From Cryptomeria japonica (lineage: Eukaryota; Streptophyta; Pinopsida; Cupressales; Cupressaceae): a stretch of DNA of 64,000 nt. Location of the stretch: NCBI RefSeq assembly GCF_030272615.1, contig NC_081407.1, positions 264,232,574-264,296,573 on the forward strand, written 5' to 3'. This document shows, in pieces, positions 33,593 through 44,600 of this stretch. Made by a program: the position numbers and the translations under genes. The first letter of the stretch is position 1, and each line of letters begins with the position of its first letter. Below the pieces are notes generated by a model, which did no database searches, was not told the DNA's origin, and saw nothing but the letters and a program-made list of their open reading frames with translations.

Positions 33593-35284
33593 ATGTAGAC
33601 ACCTGCGGGTGATTGTAGCCATATGATTTTGACATCATTGTATCATGACACTTTATATATATATATGAGATGATTCATCTTTGCGGAAGCTATATGCATG
33701 CGTACCTATATGATGAGATGTTTCATGATGTATGTTTCTATGCGATGGTTATGATATGGATGCAAATATGTATATGATGCAATGTAATATATTTTTTTGT
33801 TCTTTTATGTTTTATATGTGTATGCATGATACAAATGTGAATGTGTGTAATGCAGATGAATATAAGAATGCAAATGACTATTTACATGATGAGAATGTAA
33901 GATTTCTAACATGTGATGTGTGCAGGATGTGATGCAATTGTGATACCTATATGTATGTATGTATGAAATGCTTATATGTGGTAATGTAGGTGAAACTACA
34001 TGAGATGCAAATGTTTTTGGTGTGTCATTATACTCAATCATGTGATAGCAAGCTACACGGATTCAAGAAGGATGATGGAAGTCAATCAAGAAAGGGGGAT
34101 GGAAGATAGAAGATATGAAAGTGAAAGAGCTTCATGTGTGTTATCATCATCGAGCTTTATTATGGCAAGTAGGTTATGACAATCAAGGCATATGTTCGAC
34201 CCAGAAAGTCATTGTACCTATTTGCATGGAGATAAGACGGTCACAAACAAGGAATGCCCCAGTTCATACTAGACTCATAGTGTCCTCATATCCTTGGACA
34301 AGTCATAGCATTACTAAGAGACAATCCACAAACAACAAAAGAAAAATAGGTGACGATACCCCATCCTCACCTTTCTAGTCAAAGACATCCTAGAGATAGA
34401 ATCTCTAGTCAGAGACATCCTGGAAAAGATAAAAGACACATCACCAGAAAGATAAAATCAAAAGAAAACCAAGACTCGACACCAACATCCACTGTAGTCC
34501 TCAAGTTTAGTGTCTCTTGTCACTTGTATAAGTCTTATTTGATTGTGGTCACAATGTTTACTTTCACAAAAAGGATAGATAGCATTGAACCATAATGTTG
34601 TCTGAGTTTGTTGAAAGATTTGATTTGTTGAAGCCCATTGTTGCTGCTGTCTCATCTGAAACTGATTGAATCCATGAAACTGATACTTTATTGTGGAGAA
34701 GATGAAACTTTATTGCGGATTGGCGATGCAGATGCTGCTTTATTGCGGATTGTGCATGAAAAGACTGGAGAAAGTGGAAGAAACTGTACTCCTCGAAACA
34801 TGTGATGCTCTTAGTTCCACACCCATCACTAGACGTAGGATTTTCCTTAGCCATAGATAGGAGCTGATTTATTATGGATGGAAAAGAGTGAAAAGGGAGG
34901 TTTATTATGAATGGCGAACCAATCTTGGGTAGATCAATAAAAAGCCATGAATGTGTAAGTTTATGATGAACGAATAGGTTATGAGTGTGTGCAAAGTGAA
35001 AGGATGAAAGTGAATCCTAAAGGAGGGAGGAGCAATGTCTCTACGCATGGCGCTGGTGACCCAGTTTTCACCATGGTACTTACCCAGGGTGCCACCGAAG
35101 TGGTTTTCACCATTGGACGAAGTGTTTTTCTTTACTTTTTTATTTTTTTTATTTTTTTTGTGTCACAAGGCGCCTGTTTGTCAGGTTTTCACCAAGTAAC
35201 GATTTTTTATGTTTATGATTTTTTTGTATTTTTGAATTTTTTTTTGAATTTTTTTAAATTTTTGAATTGGGGTACTCTGAAGAG
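33593..35284. other. Element C 3' untranslated region, no gene seen
   Basis: About 1.7 kb between the PMD gene and the integrase tail. 33650-33990 is low-complexity (atgtatg, tgatgcaa words). 34680-34990 has degenerate tttattgcggattg words. 35050-35130 matches 56430-56540 in element D (gttttcaccat and gtgccaccgaagtgg-like words), showing that the two elements are related. T-rich runs fill 35125-35265. Confidence 0.6.
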
Positions 35285-35535
35285 CTATGTGTAAAACCTG
35301 CGAAGGTGCATGTTGTTGATAGGATCCTCCAAAGGTTCACCCTCTATAGTTGAGAGCTGATATGCACCAGATCCATATGCTACTGTGATGATGTAAGGAC
35401 CAAGCCAGTTTGGTTTGAATTTTCCCTTCTTCTCTGTGTCTTGCTGATTTTTAGGAATTTCCTTGAGAACTAAGTCACCCACCTCAAATGTATGAGGCTT
35501 GACTTTATGATTGTAACTGCATTGTTCCTTGACTG
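35285..35535 (-). pseudogene. Element C integrase C-terminus remnant
   Basis: Encodes HKVKPHTFEVGDLVLKEI, then FKPNWLGPYIITVAYGSGAY and DPINNMHLRRFY. These are the C-terminal DNA-binding segment of Tat-type integrases with its GPY-like motif. Element D has the same segment at about 56640-56850. Everything from RT to the integrase core is absent, and the piece is joined to an unrelated-looking stretch upstream. Confidence 0.8.
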
Positions 35536-36423
35536 AACGATGTGTAGCTTGAGTGACTGTCTTCCTTGATAAAGGAACTGAGATATAATTACTAATGTGT
35601 GGACTATGTTTGCTCGTATGCTATCACCTAAAGAAGTTTGGGCATCCCTGATAATAAAGTCCTTCAAGGAAGCTCCATTAAAGGTCCATGATGTATCGCC
35701 AAAAGGGAAAGGATGTGCGGAACAAAGGGATGAGTGATGAAGGCTTATGATTGTGAAAAGAAGTGAAAGTATGATGACATGATGGAGACTTAGGATCAAC
35801 AAGTATGCTTTTTGATTTGAAATTTTAGAACTTTTGCCCCCAGTTATTTTGATATTAGGGAAGATCATCTCTTTCTCTTTTTTCTTCATAGGATTTTTAT
35901 CCTTGACCTTGATTTTTGCAGAGTCCAATAGCTTTTGATTTTGATTTGGACTAAAGGAATTTTCTTTATTATTGACTTTTAGTTTTTTCTTTTCAATGCT
36001 TGATTTTTCATCCCTGATAATTAAGGGCTTTTGTAATTCTTGTTGATCCAAGTCTAGGAGTGGAGTGGAAATGGAATGAGTGGATGATATGGTAAGGCTA
36101 TGTGATTTTTCAAGAGGGCTGGCGATATGCTCAATAGATTCTTTGTTGGAACCACTCTTAGGACTATTGATATCAAGAGTTGCTTGCACCACTAGAGGAG
36201 ATTTGCATTCAGACTTAGTAGCCACAACACTAGGTGCTTCGTACCCAATTCCTTGGCATTGCAAATTATTTGTAGATTGTTCATGTTGACTGAATACCTT
36301 AGGAGATAGTGGGAGTTGCTCAGCATGAAATATATACTCACCACATCCTAGGTCTTTAATCTTGAACTTTTCTTTTAGCTCTACTTGTTTTGATGTTGAA
36401 GCTTTTAATGATTCTAGATCCAC
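35470..36423 (-). CDS. Element C linker ORF with hydrophobic segment (317 aa), function unknown
   Basis: An open frame in the same phase as the upstream protease. It begins with a charged, Ser-rich region after SLKAST, including FKIKDLGCGEYIFHAEQ, which is related to VGCGEYSISS in element B. It then has a Lys-rich stretch and a strongly hydrophobic segment of about 30 residues around LLILSLHHVIILSLLF. This is followed by SSLCSAHPFPFGDTSWTF. The end (LIHLRWVT) is an out-of-frame reading of integrase, so the true join has a frameshift. The hydrophobic part could be a membrane segment or signal-like sequence, or a chance product of the deletion that removed pol. Confidence 0.5.
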   Translation of the reverse strand: MDLESLKASTSKQVELKEKFKIKDLGCGEYIFHAEQLPLSPKVFSQHEQSTNNLQCQGIGYEAPSVVATKSECKSPLVVQATLDINSPKSGSNKESIEHIASPLEKSHSLTISSTHSISTPLLDLDQQELQKPLIIRDEKSSIEKKKLKVNNKENSFSPNQNQKLLDSAKIKVKDKNPMKKKEKEMIFPNIKITGGKSSKISNQKAYLLILSLHHVIILSLLFTIISLHHSSLCSAHPFPFGDTSWTFNGASLKDFIIRDAQTSLGDSIRANIVHTLVIISQFLYQGRQSLKLHIVQSRNNAVTIIKSSLIHLRWVT

Positions 36424-36480
36424 ATATGCTGATGAAGGAATAGCTTCTCGATTGACTGGGATTGTTATTTTTGATCTAGG

Positions 36481-36852
36481 TCACAGATTGTTGCAATATA
36501 TGAATGGATTTGGGTCAGCTTTGATGGTCACTTCAACTCCATTGTGAGGGAACTTGATACATCGATGATATGTAGATGGGACTGCACTCATCTCATGAAT
36601 CCATGGACGTCCTAGCAATATATTGTATGTGAGATCGAGATCAAGGACTTGACAAACTACATCCTTTGTAACTAGTCCAACTCTAAGAGGCAAGGTGACT
36701 ATGCCTTTAGATGAACGCTCTTCATCATCATATGCTTTGATGGTAATTTTGTTTGCAGAATTCACAGCTTTATCAAAATATCCCAATTGTTTTATTGTGT
36801 TCAAAGTACAAATGTTCAGACCTGCTCCTTCATCTATCAGGACTCGTTTTAT
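36481..36852 (-). pseudogene. Element C protease
   Basis: Aspartic protease region with VLIDEGAGLNIC (Asp-Glu-Gly-Ala in place of DSG/DTG) and YNILLGRPWI. TGA codons at about 36850 and 36481 bracket it; both could come from Arg CGA. Elements B and D have DGGA and DNGV at the same place, so the unusual catalytic loop is a feature of this group. Confidence 0.75.
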
Positions 36853-38223
36853 TCAATTTTTGTGTAGGAAGGCTTCAATTTGTAAAGGTGCATTATGTGG
36901 CTGACTTACAAAGGCATCATCAGCTTCTGTGAATGTAAGGGAGTGTGGAACAGAAAGGTATCCCACCATGGCTTGAAATTGGTCCACGTTCAAATCAGTA
37001 GGGACAGTAGTGTCTCTCAAGATTTTGTCAAGAATAGCTTTATGTGCGGGGGATATGCATAAGAGCTCAAGGATGGAGATAAGCACGAGTGTCTTCCCTA
37101 ACTGTTCTACAAGGTCATACTCAGGCTTGGTTGATGAAGAAGCGGTGTTTTTAGCTGGAGCACCTTGCAAAGTGAATTTACCTCGACGAGTTGTAACATT
37201 ACATTCTGGGATAGGTTCGGAAGAAGATCCAATGCCTTTTAGGACAATCTTAGGTCTTTGGGTAGGATTCTCAGACGTTTTGTCCTTGATGATAATGGTA
37301 GAGACATGATTGTCCATCGAAATGTGATTGATAGTTGAATCATAGTTATAAGATGCTCTAGTATAGTTTGTTTGATCATCCATGGCTTTAGCTTTTCCCT
37401 TGTCATGTTTTGGGAAAGGTTCTTTAAACATCTCATGTTCCTGATTGGATGAGTGTCCCTCGATCTCAATGTCACCTCTATCAATGAGATCTTGTATGAT
37501 GTTCTTCATTCGATGGCAATTTCCTATCTTATGACCCTTGCTCTTATGAAATTCACAATATTCATCATCATTCCACCAATTTGGTTTCACCTTTGGCTCA
37601 TATGGAGGAAAATCTAAAATAGTGATTACCTTGTTTGCCACTAGCTTCTTGAAGACTAACTCAAGTGGTTCTCCCAATGGAGTGTACTTCCTTTGTGATC
37701 TAGAAGTTGTTTGAGTATTCACTTGATTGTTTGTAGAGCTTGATCCCAAAAAAATGAATTTGGGTCGCACTGTATTGGCATCAACAACATCATCATTGAC
37801 TGTGTTCTTGTTTTTATTCCAAAATCTTGGCTTGTCTTTTCCTTTAAAGTCATCTTTGTTTTCCTTGAATATCTTAATGACTCCTTGTTCAATTAGGACC
37901 TTTTCTATTGCTAAGCCTTTTTCAATGATGTCCTTGAAGGTGGACAAACAAGGTTTCCTTAGATCATAGCCAATGTCTTTGTTAACATTTTGGGTGAACA
38001 TCTCTACCATTTGTTTTTGTGGAATTTCACAAGAGCATCTGCTAGCTAGATTCCTCCATCTTTGTAAAAATGATGCAAAAGACTCTCCCTCTTTTTGCTT
38101 GGTGTTGCACAAAGTAGTGACTGATATGTCTATCTCTATATTGTAGGAGAAATGTTGAATAAATGCCTCTGCTAAGTCACCCCATGACTTAATTCCATGT
38201 GGAAGTTGGGAGAACCATTCCAT
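36853..38223 (-). CDS. Element C gag, core and nucleocapsid part (456 aa)
   Basis: Long open frame. It starts in the Ty3/gypsy gag domain (MEWFSQLPHGIKSW, FIQHFSYNIE, TLCNTKQKEGESFASF, LQRWRNLASRC). It passes a linker and reaches a CX2HX4HX4C knuckle (CEFHKSKGHKIGNC), then a protease lead-in (LRDTTVPTDLNVDQFQAM). It is separated from the preceding part by a single TAG at 38242-38244, so about 700 gag codons are almost intact. Its good preservation compared with B and D supports a recent origin. Confidence 0.85.
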   Translation of the reverse strand: MEWFSQLPHGIKSWGDLAEAFIQHFSYNIEIDISVTTLCNTKQKEGESFASFLQRWRNLASRCSCEIPQKQMVEMFTQNVNKDIGYDLRKPCLSTFKDIIEKGLAIEKVLIEQGVIKIFKENKDDFKGKDKPRFWNKNKNTVNDDVVDANTVRPKFIFLGSSSTNNQVNTQTTSRSQRKYTPLGEPLELVFKKLVANKVITILDFPPYEPKVKPNWWNDDEYCEFHKSKGHKIGNCHRMKNIIQDLIDRGDIEIEGHSSNQEHEMFKEPFPKHDKGKAKAMDDQTNYTRASYNYDSTINHISMDNHVSTIIIKDKTSENPTQRPKIVLKGIGSSSEPIPECNVTTRRGKFTLQGAPAKNTASSSTKPEYDLVEQLGKTLVLISILELLCISPAHKAILDKILRDTTVPTDLNVDQFQAMVGYLSVPHSLTFTEADDAFVSQPHNAPLQIEAFLHKN

Positions 38224-38241
38224 AGCTTGATCGCCTAGGCT

Positions 38242-38979
38242 CTATGGGAATAATCTCATCAAATATGTCTCTTCTGCTGCTATCTCAATGCAAGCTATGA
38301 AAAACTGTCTTATGTGTGCCTTAGGATCCCCTTTTCCTTTATACTTATCAAATTTAGGCATCACAAAGTGTGTAGGAAAAGGAGGCATTGGAATGCTCTT
38401 GTCAAATGGATAAGGACATATGTCTCTCATTGTGTATGTTGGCTTCGGTGTATTTATGTCCTCCATTTTCTTTTGTAAGTCCCTGATTTGTTGCTCCAAA
38501 TTGTTCTTAGGTGGAGATCGACTCCTTGGACCATACCCCATGCTTGAGGCACCAATTGGAGGAGGAGCATGTTGCATATATGGATGATATTGATCATACG
38601 CATGTTCATACAGAGGAGGTCTATAATGATGTTGCATATATGGACCACTTGGTATAGATTCATGTTGAGGAACGAAATATCTATTTTGTCCATGTATACC
38701 ATACTCTATAGGCATGTCATGTTCTAATGTGTTGCCCCCAAATTTGACATGGGGTTTCCTTGTGTCCAAATTTTGAGCATGCCTTTGAATATCCAATTGC
38801 TTTGGTGGTTGATCCTTAGCATTGATATGTGATTGAGCATATTTCTCTGCATAAGACTTCCATAATGGTCTGTGAAGGTGAGTATCATATGCTTGACCAT
38901 GTGTATGTGGGACCTCTGGTTTTTGAAACAAAGATGATGGTGATTCAGGCACAAAGATGTGGTCTTCTATTGCCTCCAC
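38242..38979 (-). CDS. Element C gag, middle part (245 aa)
   Basis: A Pro/His/Tyr-rich region (YEHAYDQYHPYMQHAPPP) leads into CPYPFDKSIPMPPFPTHF and MPKFDKYKGKGDP, the conserved entry to the gag domain shared with B and D. It ends at TAG 38242-38244 where Gln fits (LFP-stop-SLGDQ). The join with the N-terminal part at about 38960 needs a one-base shift. Confidence 0.8.
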   Translation of the reverse strand: MEAIEDHIFVPESPSSLFQKPEVPHTHGQAYDTHLHRPLWKSYAEKYAQSHINAKDQPPKQLDIQRHAQNLDTRKPHVKFGGNTLEHDMPIEYGIHGQNRYFVPQHESIPSGPYMQHHYRPPLYEHAYDQYHPYMQHAPPPIGASSMGYGPRSRSPPKNNLEQQIRDLQKKMEDINTPKPTYTMRDICPYPFDKSIPMPPFPTHFVMPKFDKYKGKGDPKAHIRQFFIACIEIAAEETYLMRLFP

Positions 38980-39403
38980 TATTAGGCCTCCTTTGATCCA
39001 TGTTGGAGTGAGGTTGTTGCAAAGGTCGATTTTCCATTATTTGAGACATGTCAAAATCATGAGGTATCTTGGCTCCACTTTGTGCCATCATTTGTAAGAA
39101 GTATTGTCTATCCCTCCTCATTATTTCCTCAACCAATCGATTGAAACGGGGATCCATAATGGATTCTTCCACATCTGCTGAATGTATTGAAAAGTTGTCC
39201 ATATCAGCATTATGTGTATCACTGTTGTTTGTAGTGTCCATGTTCTCAACATTTGGAATGTTTCTATAGGCATCCATGTCAAGTAATGTAGTATGATCAA
39301 AATTGAAAAAGATATCATTGTCATACTCATAAGAACTCATGTTTGCGGACTCTTGAGCCTCTTTAGTTTCTCTCCTAGATTTTTGAAGATGGGTTTCAAC
39401 CAT
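38945..39403 (-). CDS. Element C gag, N-terminal part (152 aa)
   Basis: Starts MVETHLQKSRRETKEAQ and is acidic and Asn/Asp-rich. It has MDPRFNRLVEEIMRRD and GAKIPHDFDMSQIM, which match the N-terminal gag segments of D (HNPLFNQLFDEIL, GAKLPSDF) and B (GAKLPSGVD). It ends a few codons into the next part in a different frame. Confidence 0.78.
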   Translation of the reverse strand: MVETHLQKSRRETKEAQESANMSSYEYDNDIFFNFDHTTLLDMDAYRNIPNVENMDTTNNSDTHNADMDNFSIHSADVEESIMDPRFNRLVEEIMRRDRQYFLQMMAQSGAKIPHDFDMSQIMENRPLQQPHSNMDQRRPNSGGNRRPHLCA

Positions 39404-40980
39404 GAACTAGGTATTGACTGAGATGTGTGAGACTAGATGAAAATGGAAAAAGTATGGAAGACCAAGAGTTGGATGGAATGTAAATGAATCTAAGGTGTAC
39501 TTGCAATGTCCAAAGTGTAAGACCAAGTATGTATGTAGTAGAGTAGGTGTGACTTCCAAAGAGAGGATAGTTTCTCTTGATGAGGTAAGTTGACCTTGAC
39601 TCTAAGTAAGACCAAATGAGACCGAAAGGTGATAGACCTCGATGAGGGACCACTTAGCAAAATGTTGTTGTATGTAGTGTGTTGACAAAGTATGATAAGG
39701 ATAAGCAAGTGAACTTTTGACTCAAGTTTAGATAAATGTAAATTTAATGCAAGATGTAAAGCAATGATGGACTTTGTGAGACCCAAAGACAAGTTGAATG
39801 CTAAATGAAAACCTAGAGAAACAACCTAGGAAGCTCAAGAATTCCAAAACTGATTGCTCTTGTTTGTTGGACTGTAAAATTTTTCCAATTTGTGAAGTTG
39901 TTGGTTGTGACCAAATCTGAATGTTTGACTGTTTTTCGTGACAAGAGGACACAATGTTGATGAGGACTCAATGTTTGCAATTGTTTAGACTCAAAATGAC
40001 TCCAAGAAAAGTGTGTTGTTTGATGTAAAAATGTTTTGCATACACTTGAAGACACAAAAGACAAAATGTTTTGAATGTTTAAAATAAGTCAAGCACAATT
40101 CTTATGGCTGGCCAAGACAATAGTTGTTGATCCCACATGAGGTTTTACCCCCAAGGCTACGCTATTAAGAGTGGATACTTAGATGCTTGACCTCACTGGC
40201 TCCACCCTCGGCACTCACTTCTTGGGTCAGCCAAGCATCAGTCCCCACAAAAACTCCCCGTGGCAAACTTTGTATCTCTACTAAAAACCGTATGTGTGTG
40301 GGCCGCTACCAGAGGTCCAACCTCCTGCCTCAACAACTAGAAGGATTTTGGCTTCTAAAACAAAAAGGTACTAGTAAGAGAATCCGCTCATGTGGCCATA
40401 CATGTGGCACTTTCAGCTCTATAAATACAGAAGGCTCCCAACCGGTAGGGGTTACACTCTACAACTGATCAAATAAATTTGATCAAACAGGTTTATGGGG
40501 AGACATAGTGTCGGTATAAACTAATCAACACACGTTATCCATAGTTTTCACCATGAATACATTTATTTATAGTGGTTCGGAAGAGGTGGGTTTTCCTCGC
40601 TACCACTTGGGTTGTTCTCTTCTCACTAGTAGTCCTAATGACCACACGGAAAGATAGGCCCTCTAAAGATTAAACAAAAAGAGCCTATTGCTCAAGACAC
40701 AAAAGACAATGATTCAATTTTAGTGCATCAATTGAAGTGTTTGCTAGTCTATGAAAACAAGGCACACAATAAAAATCTAAAAACCCTTGCCAAGGACCTG
40801 CAACAATTATTTATTAGTAGTTTGGATTGTTTGAAATAATCACCCCTTCCTGCAAGCACACAAGTTAGGTAAATTTTAAATCCAAAAGACTTTGTGAAAT
40901 AGGGGCCTTTAACAATGCATTTTGTTGACCAATTCAAAGATCTAATTCATCAAAAAAAAAATACCACCTGTAAAATTTCA

Positions 40981-41805
40981 AGAGATTTCCAGAAATGTAA
41001 GAAAATCCAAAAAAATTTGCCAATTTGCTCCAAAAATTAATTTTTTATGAAAAATCATAAAAAATTCATATAAAATGAAAAATTGATCCAAAAAATCTGA
41101 AATTTTTACTGGAGAGTCCTAAAAGTCTTCCAAACTTGCATAAAGAAACTTCTGCAACAAATCCAAGCAGTTTGTGAGATATGAGTAAAATAATGCAAAA
41201 CCCTAATTTTCAAAGATCTAATTTTTGAGGAATGATTTTGCATCAAATTTAAAATCAAAAAGAACAGATCTTGTGTATAATTCTAAGAGATTTCCAAAAA
41301 TGTAATAAAATTTGAAAAATTCGCTAATTTTCTCTCAAAATTAATTTTTTATGAAAACTCATAAAAAATTCATATAAATTGAACAAATGATCCAAAAAAT
41401 CTGAAATTTTAATAAAGCCTTCTGATACTTTTCCTAACCTGGACAAAAAATTTTATGCCAAAATTCGAAGCCGTTTGTGAGATCTGGTCAAAATAAAGAA
41501 AAACCCTAATTTTTAAAGATCCAAGTTTTAGGGAAATATTTTGCTTCAAAATTAAAATCACAAAGAACAAATCCTATGTATAATTATGAGAGATTTCCAA
41601 AAATGTAAGGAAATCCAAAAAATTCTCTCATTTGCTCTCAAAATTAATTTTTTATGAAAAATCATAAAAAATTCATAGAAAATAAAAATGTGCTCCAAAA
41701 ATTCTGAATTTTGGATTGAGAGCTCCTGATACTTTCTTCAAGCTACAAAAAAAAATATGGTGCAAAATTTCCAAGCCGTTTGTGCGATATGATCAAATCT
41801 CTCCA
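40981..41805 (-). repeat. ~305-bp tandem repeat in the element C leader (about 2.7 copies)
   Basis: The word agagatttcc(a/g)(a/g)aaatgta starts at 40981, 41286 and 41589. Each unit continues with ttaattttttatgaaaa and a gtttgtgagat segment. The units differ by substitutions and small indels. Confidence 0.88.
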
Positions 41806-41924
41806 AGATCTTGATTTTGTGTCCAAAACCCTAGCTGCACAAGGTTATTCTCCAAATTGTTTTACAAAACAACAATATAGGGTTAGAAAAATATGCAAAA
41901 AACACAGATCTAACAAAAATCCAT

Positions 41925-41942
41925 GTCCCACGGGACGTGCCA
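41925..41942 (-). other. Putative primer-binding site of element C
   Basis: The minus strand reads tggcacgtcccgtgggac three bases inside the 5' LTR. The position is right; I did not assign the tRNA. Confidence 0.6.
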
Positions 41943-41945
41943 AAA

Positions 41946-42722
41946 TATATATGGTGAAAATGGATAACAATAATAACGATATTGAAAGGCTAAATGAATT
42001 CAACCACAAAACCCTAGCCTAACAACAACAAAGATCTACCATAACATATGAAGATTACCTAAGACAATGCAAATCAAATGAAATTACAAAGATTATACCA
42101 TCACATGTCCAATAGGGTTTGGATCTCCATTCTTCCTATCTCCATTGATCTTGCTTGATATATTTGCTCTCAGATTTTATGTGCACAAGAGCTCAACAAA
42201 GAACAAAATGTGGTTGCAAGTAGGATCGCCTATGTTCAAAAGCATAGTGTAGTCAAGTAGTCAATGAAGGGGCTTTGATAATGAAGGAAGAATCTCCTTA
42301 TATAGAAGACACTCTATGAAATGGAGGGATAAGATTGAGAGGTGTAAAAGGAGGTCGGCTATGATTAGAGGGTAGGTAAAAGAAATAATAAAATAATGAA
42401 AGGGGTACGTAGTGTATGAATTAAGAGATGAATGACATGTGTCATGGGTAGAAAAGGTTAATGAATTAATTAAATAAATAAAGATTTATTTAATTAATAG
42501 AAGGAGTGAGATCAATTAAATAAATAAGATATTTATTTAATTTAGAAAAAGGATAATTTAAATAAATAAATGTATTTATTTAAATGAGAAATAAGGCTAG
42601 AAGAGGATAAACGAATTAAATAAATAAATAAAGATTTATTTAATTAATAGAAGAATTAGGCTTAGATAATTAAATAAATAAAATATTTATTTAATTAGAC
42701 TGGACAATTTTACATGTCTACA
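41946..42722 (-). repeat. Element C right LTR (5' LTR), 777 bp
   Basis: Near-identical partner of 31436-32212, same length. The inner edge reads tatatatgg where the other copy has tgtatatgg. Confidence 0.92.
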
Positions 42723-42854
42723 GTTACTTTCAAGTGATCATAGGTTCTAGGTATGCAATTCATGTAGAAGTCCCATTAGAGTCATCTCACAAAGTCCTCA
42801 CACAAGTCATTTCACCTTAAGATTAGTGCCATGTCAAATTATAGGAATCATACC

Positions 42855-43490
42855 TAAGTCCATGGGTATTAGAGCAGATGGAGAATTCCCATTTGAAAAA
42901 CCAAATCTTGGACATAACACTGACCAATTATAAATAATTGATGGTTTTGATAACCTTGCTTGGGAGTTAAGAGTCAATCATGCCCAATATGACACAGATG
43001 AGGTTGTCATAGATGATGAAATCTGAAAGTCTATTCACCTTTATGAGAAACTAAGGAAAAACATACAAAGAGCAGCTCAAAAAGAAGCCATTAGACAATT
43101 GGTAGAGAAAACCATAGCAACATTCCTCAAACCGTGTTAGAAAAATAAAAAATTGTCCATCATCTTAGGTATCTTTCATTCATTCTTAGAGTCTGCATAG
43201 TAATTTTCAAACGCATGGGTCTAAAAGGAAATGATCAATTCCCATTTGAATAACCAAATCTTGGGGCAAAAACCACTCAATTAGAAATAATTGATGATTT
43301 AAATACCCTTGATGAAGAATTAATAAATGATCAAAAACCAATATGACATAGTCAAGGCCATCATAGATGAAGAAGTTCAAAATACAGTATAGATAGACAT
43401 AGACCTAGAAAACCAAATTAAAGAAGAGGCAGAATTTGAAGCTTTCAGGCAATACGCTGAAAATCTTGTGTCTGAATTTTGAAATCCTAG
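42855..43490 (+). pseudogene. Decayed leader ORF in two diverged copies upstream of gag
   Basis: Two stretches in the leader read as related proteins if stops are ignored. Copy a (about 42855-43140) has EFPFEKPNLG, IIDGFDNLAWEL, QYDTDEVVIDDEI and AIRQLVEKTIATFL. Copy b (about 43205-43490) has QFPFE-stop-PNLG, LEIIDDLNTLDEEL, a VKAIIDEEV segment and FRQYAENLVSEF. Each has several stops. Both copies recur in units 1 and 2. They may be remains of an ORF ahead of gag, as in Ogre-type elements. No known domain recognised. Confidence 0.5.
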
Positions 43491-43742
43491 ATAGCAAGTC
43501 ATCATCATATATCACGTTGTCTGCATTTTAGGGTGTCATAGAAAAATATTTAGTTGCATTTAACAAAGTCTTGCATACTCATCTTAGAGATTCAAGATCA
43601 CTTCAAAGCAATATTCATGCCATTAACACGTGCTCAAAAGGCAGAAACTCAAATGGATCCTAACAATGACCCCTTGATCAATGCAACATGGAATATGGAT
43701 CTATCCACACAACAAAAAACATAGAGTTACACACCCGCAACA

Positions 43743-44500
43743 ATGTCAACAAACCCAAACAAGATGCCTTCCCTCGATGAAATACAACATAATTTTACAA
43801 AGGAAGAGCTCGAAGCAACCCACCAAGACCCCGCAACATTAATGATCCTCAAAGCTCTCATTAATAGTGACAGAGATAGTTATGTCTCTCTCTTTGAACA
43901 AAATGGGGCCAAACTACCATCAGGGGTAGATATTTCAACAATACTGCCACAATGTATGACATTAAGCCAGAATATACCTCAAAAACTCGTTACACTGTAG
44001 ACACAAGCAAAAATTGCTACAACAACACAAGGTATGTCTCAAACTTTAAATATGGCTACAACCTTAATACAATCAACAGTGACACCACTAAGTGCCAAAC
44101 TTACAACATGGGCAAAACCAAATGTGGCTACAACCTCAATACAATCAATAGTGACACCACCAAGTGTCAATCTTATAACATGGGCAACACCAAATATGAC
44201 GCTACAAGCTCCAATAAATCAAACCACTACCTTGGCAAATATAACTCAACCAGCAGTCTCAGTTGGTTCCTCCTACAATAGTCAAAATGTGAATCCAGGG
44301 ATAACAATCTTGGCTCAGCCAAATGCTACTCCACAATTTGCATACTTCACACCACCTATTGGGACTTATGGGACACAGTTACCTGGTTTATCAACATTTC
44401 AACAAGCCCAAAGGTACTCAAATACCATTCCTTTTGTAGGCAACATTCATCAAGTCAACACACCAATAACCCGAATAGAACTTCTGACTTAACAAATGGA
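43743..44500 (+). pseudogene. Gag N-terminal part, unit 0
   Basis: MSTNPNKMPSLDEIQHNF followed by an acidic helical region and GAKLPSGVDISTIL, equivalent to the N-terminal gag of C and D. It then loses frame and continues as a Thr/Ser/Pro/Asn-rich linker with a repeated TSIQSIVTPPS-like unit. The intact version of this stretch is at 51449-52084. Confidence 0.65.
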
Positions 44501-44600
44501 GATCCTGCAAAAGCAAATGACCGGTATACAAGCGGGGAATGATAAAAAGAGCTATAACATGGAAGATCGTTCTCCTTATCCTTTTGATAGAAATTAATAC

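Larger units (their letters stand above)
39404..41945 (-). other. Element C 5' leader, no gene seen
   Basis: A long untranslated leader between PBS and gag. It contains a perfect 8-bp inverted repeat at about 40468-40485 (gatcaaat aa atttgatc) and an AT-rich 300-bp tandem repeat at 40981-41805. Reading frames in it are not protein-like. Confidence 0.7.
31436..42722 (-). mobile_element. Element C: young non-autonomous Tat-type element with antisense plant-mobile-domain gene
   Basis: This 11.3 kb element is read right to left. It has two 777-bp LTRs (TGTAGACA start on the minus strand), a strong PPT (aaagaggggcaaaa), a PBS-like tggcacgtcccgtgggac and a near-perfect 5-bp duplication. It holds gag, protease and the extreme C-terminus of integrase. 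RT, both RNase H domains and the integrase core are missing. Between integrase and the 3' LTR lies an opposite-strand plant mobile domain gene, an arrangement known from Tat-lineage elements. Few stops and near-identical LTRs make it one of the youngest insertions here. It sits inside tandem unit 0 of element B. Confidence 0.92.

Noticed and set aside
33593-33605. Another LTR start (tgtagacacctgcggg)
   Set aside because: No matching partner, TSD or LTR body follows; isolated 10-base match inside the element C 3' region.
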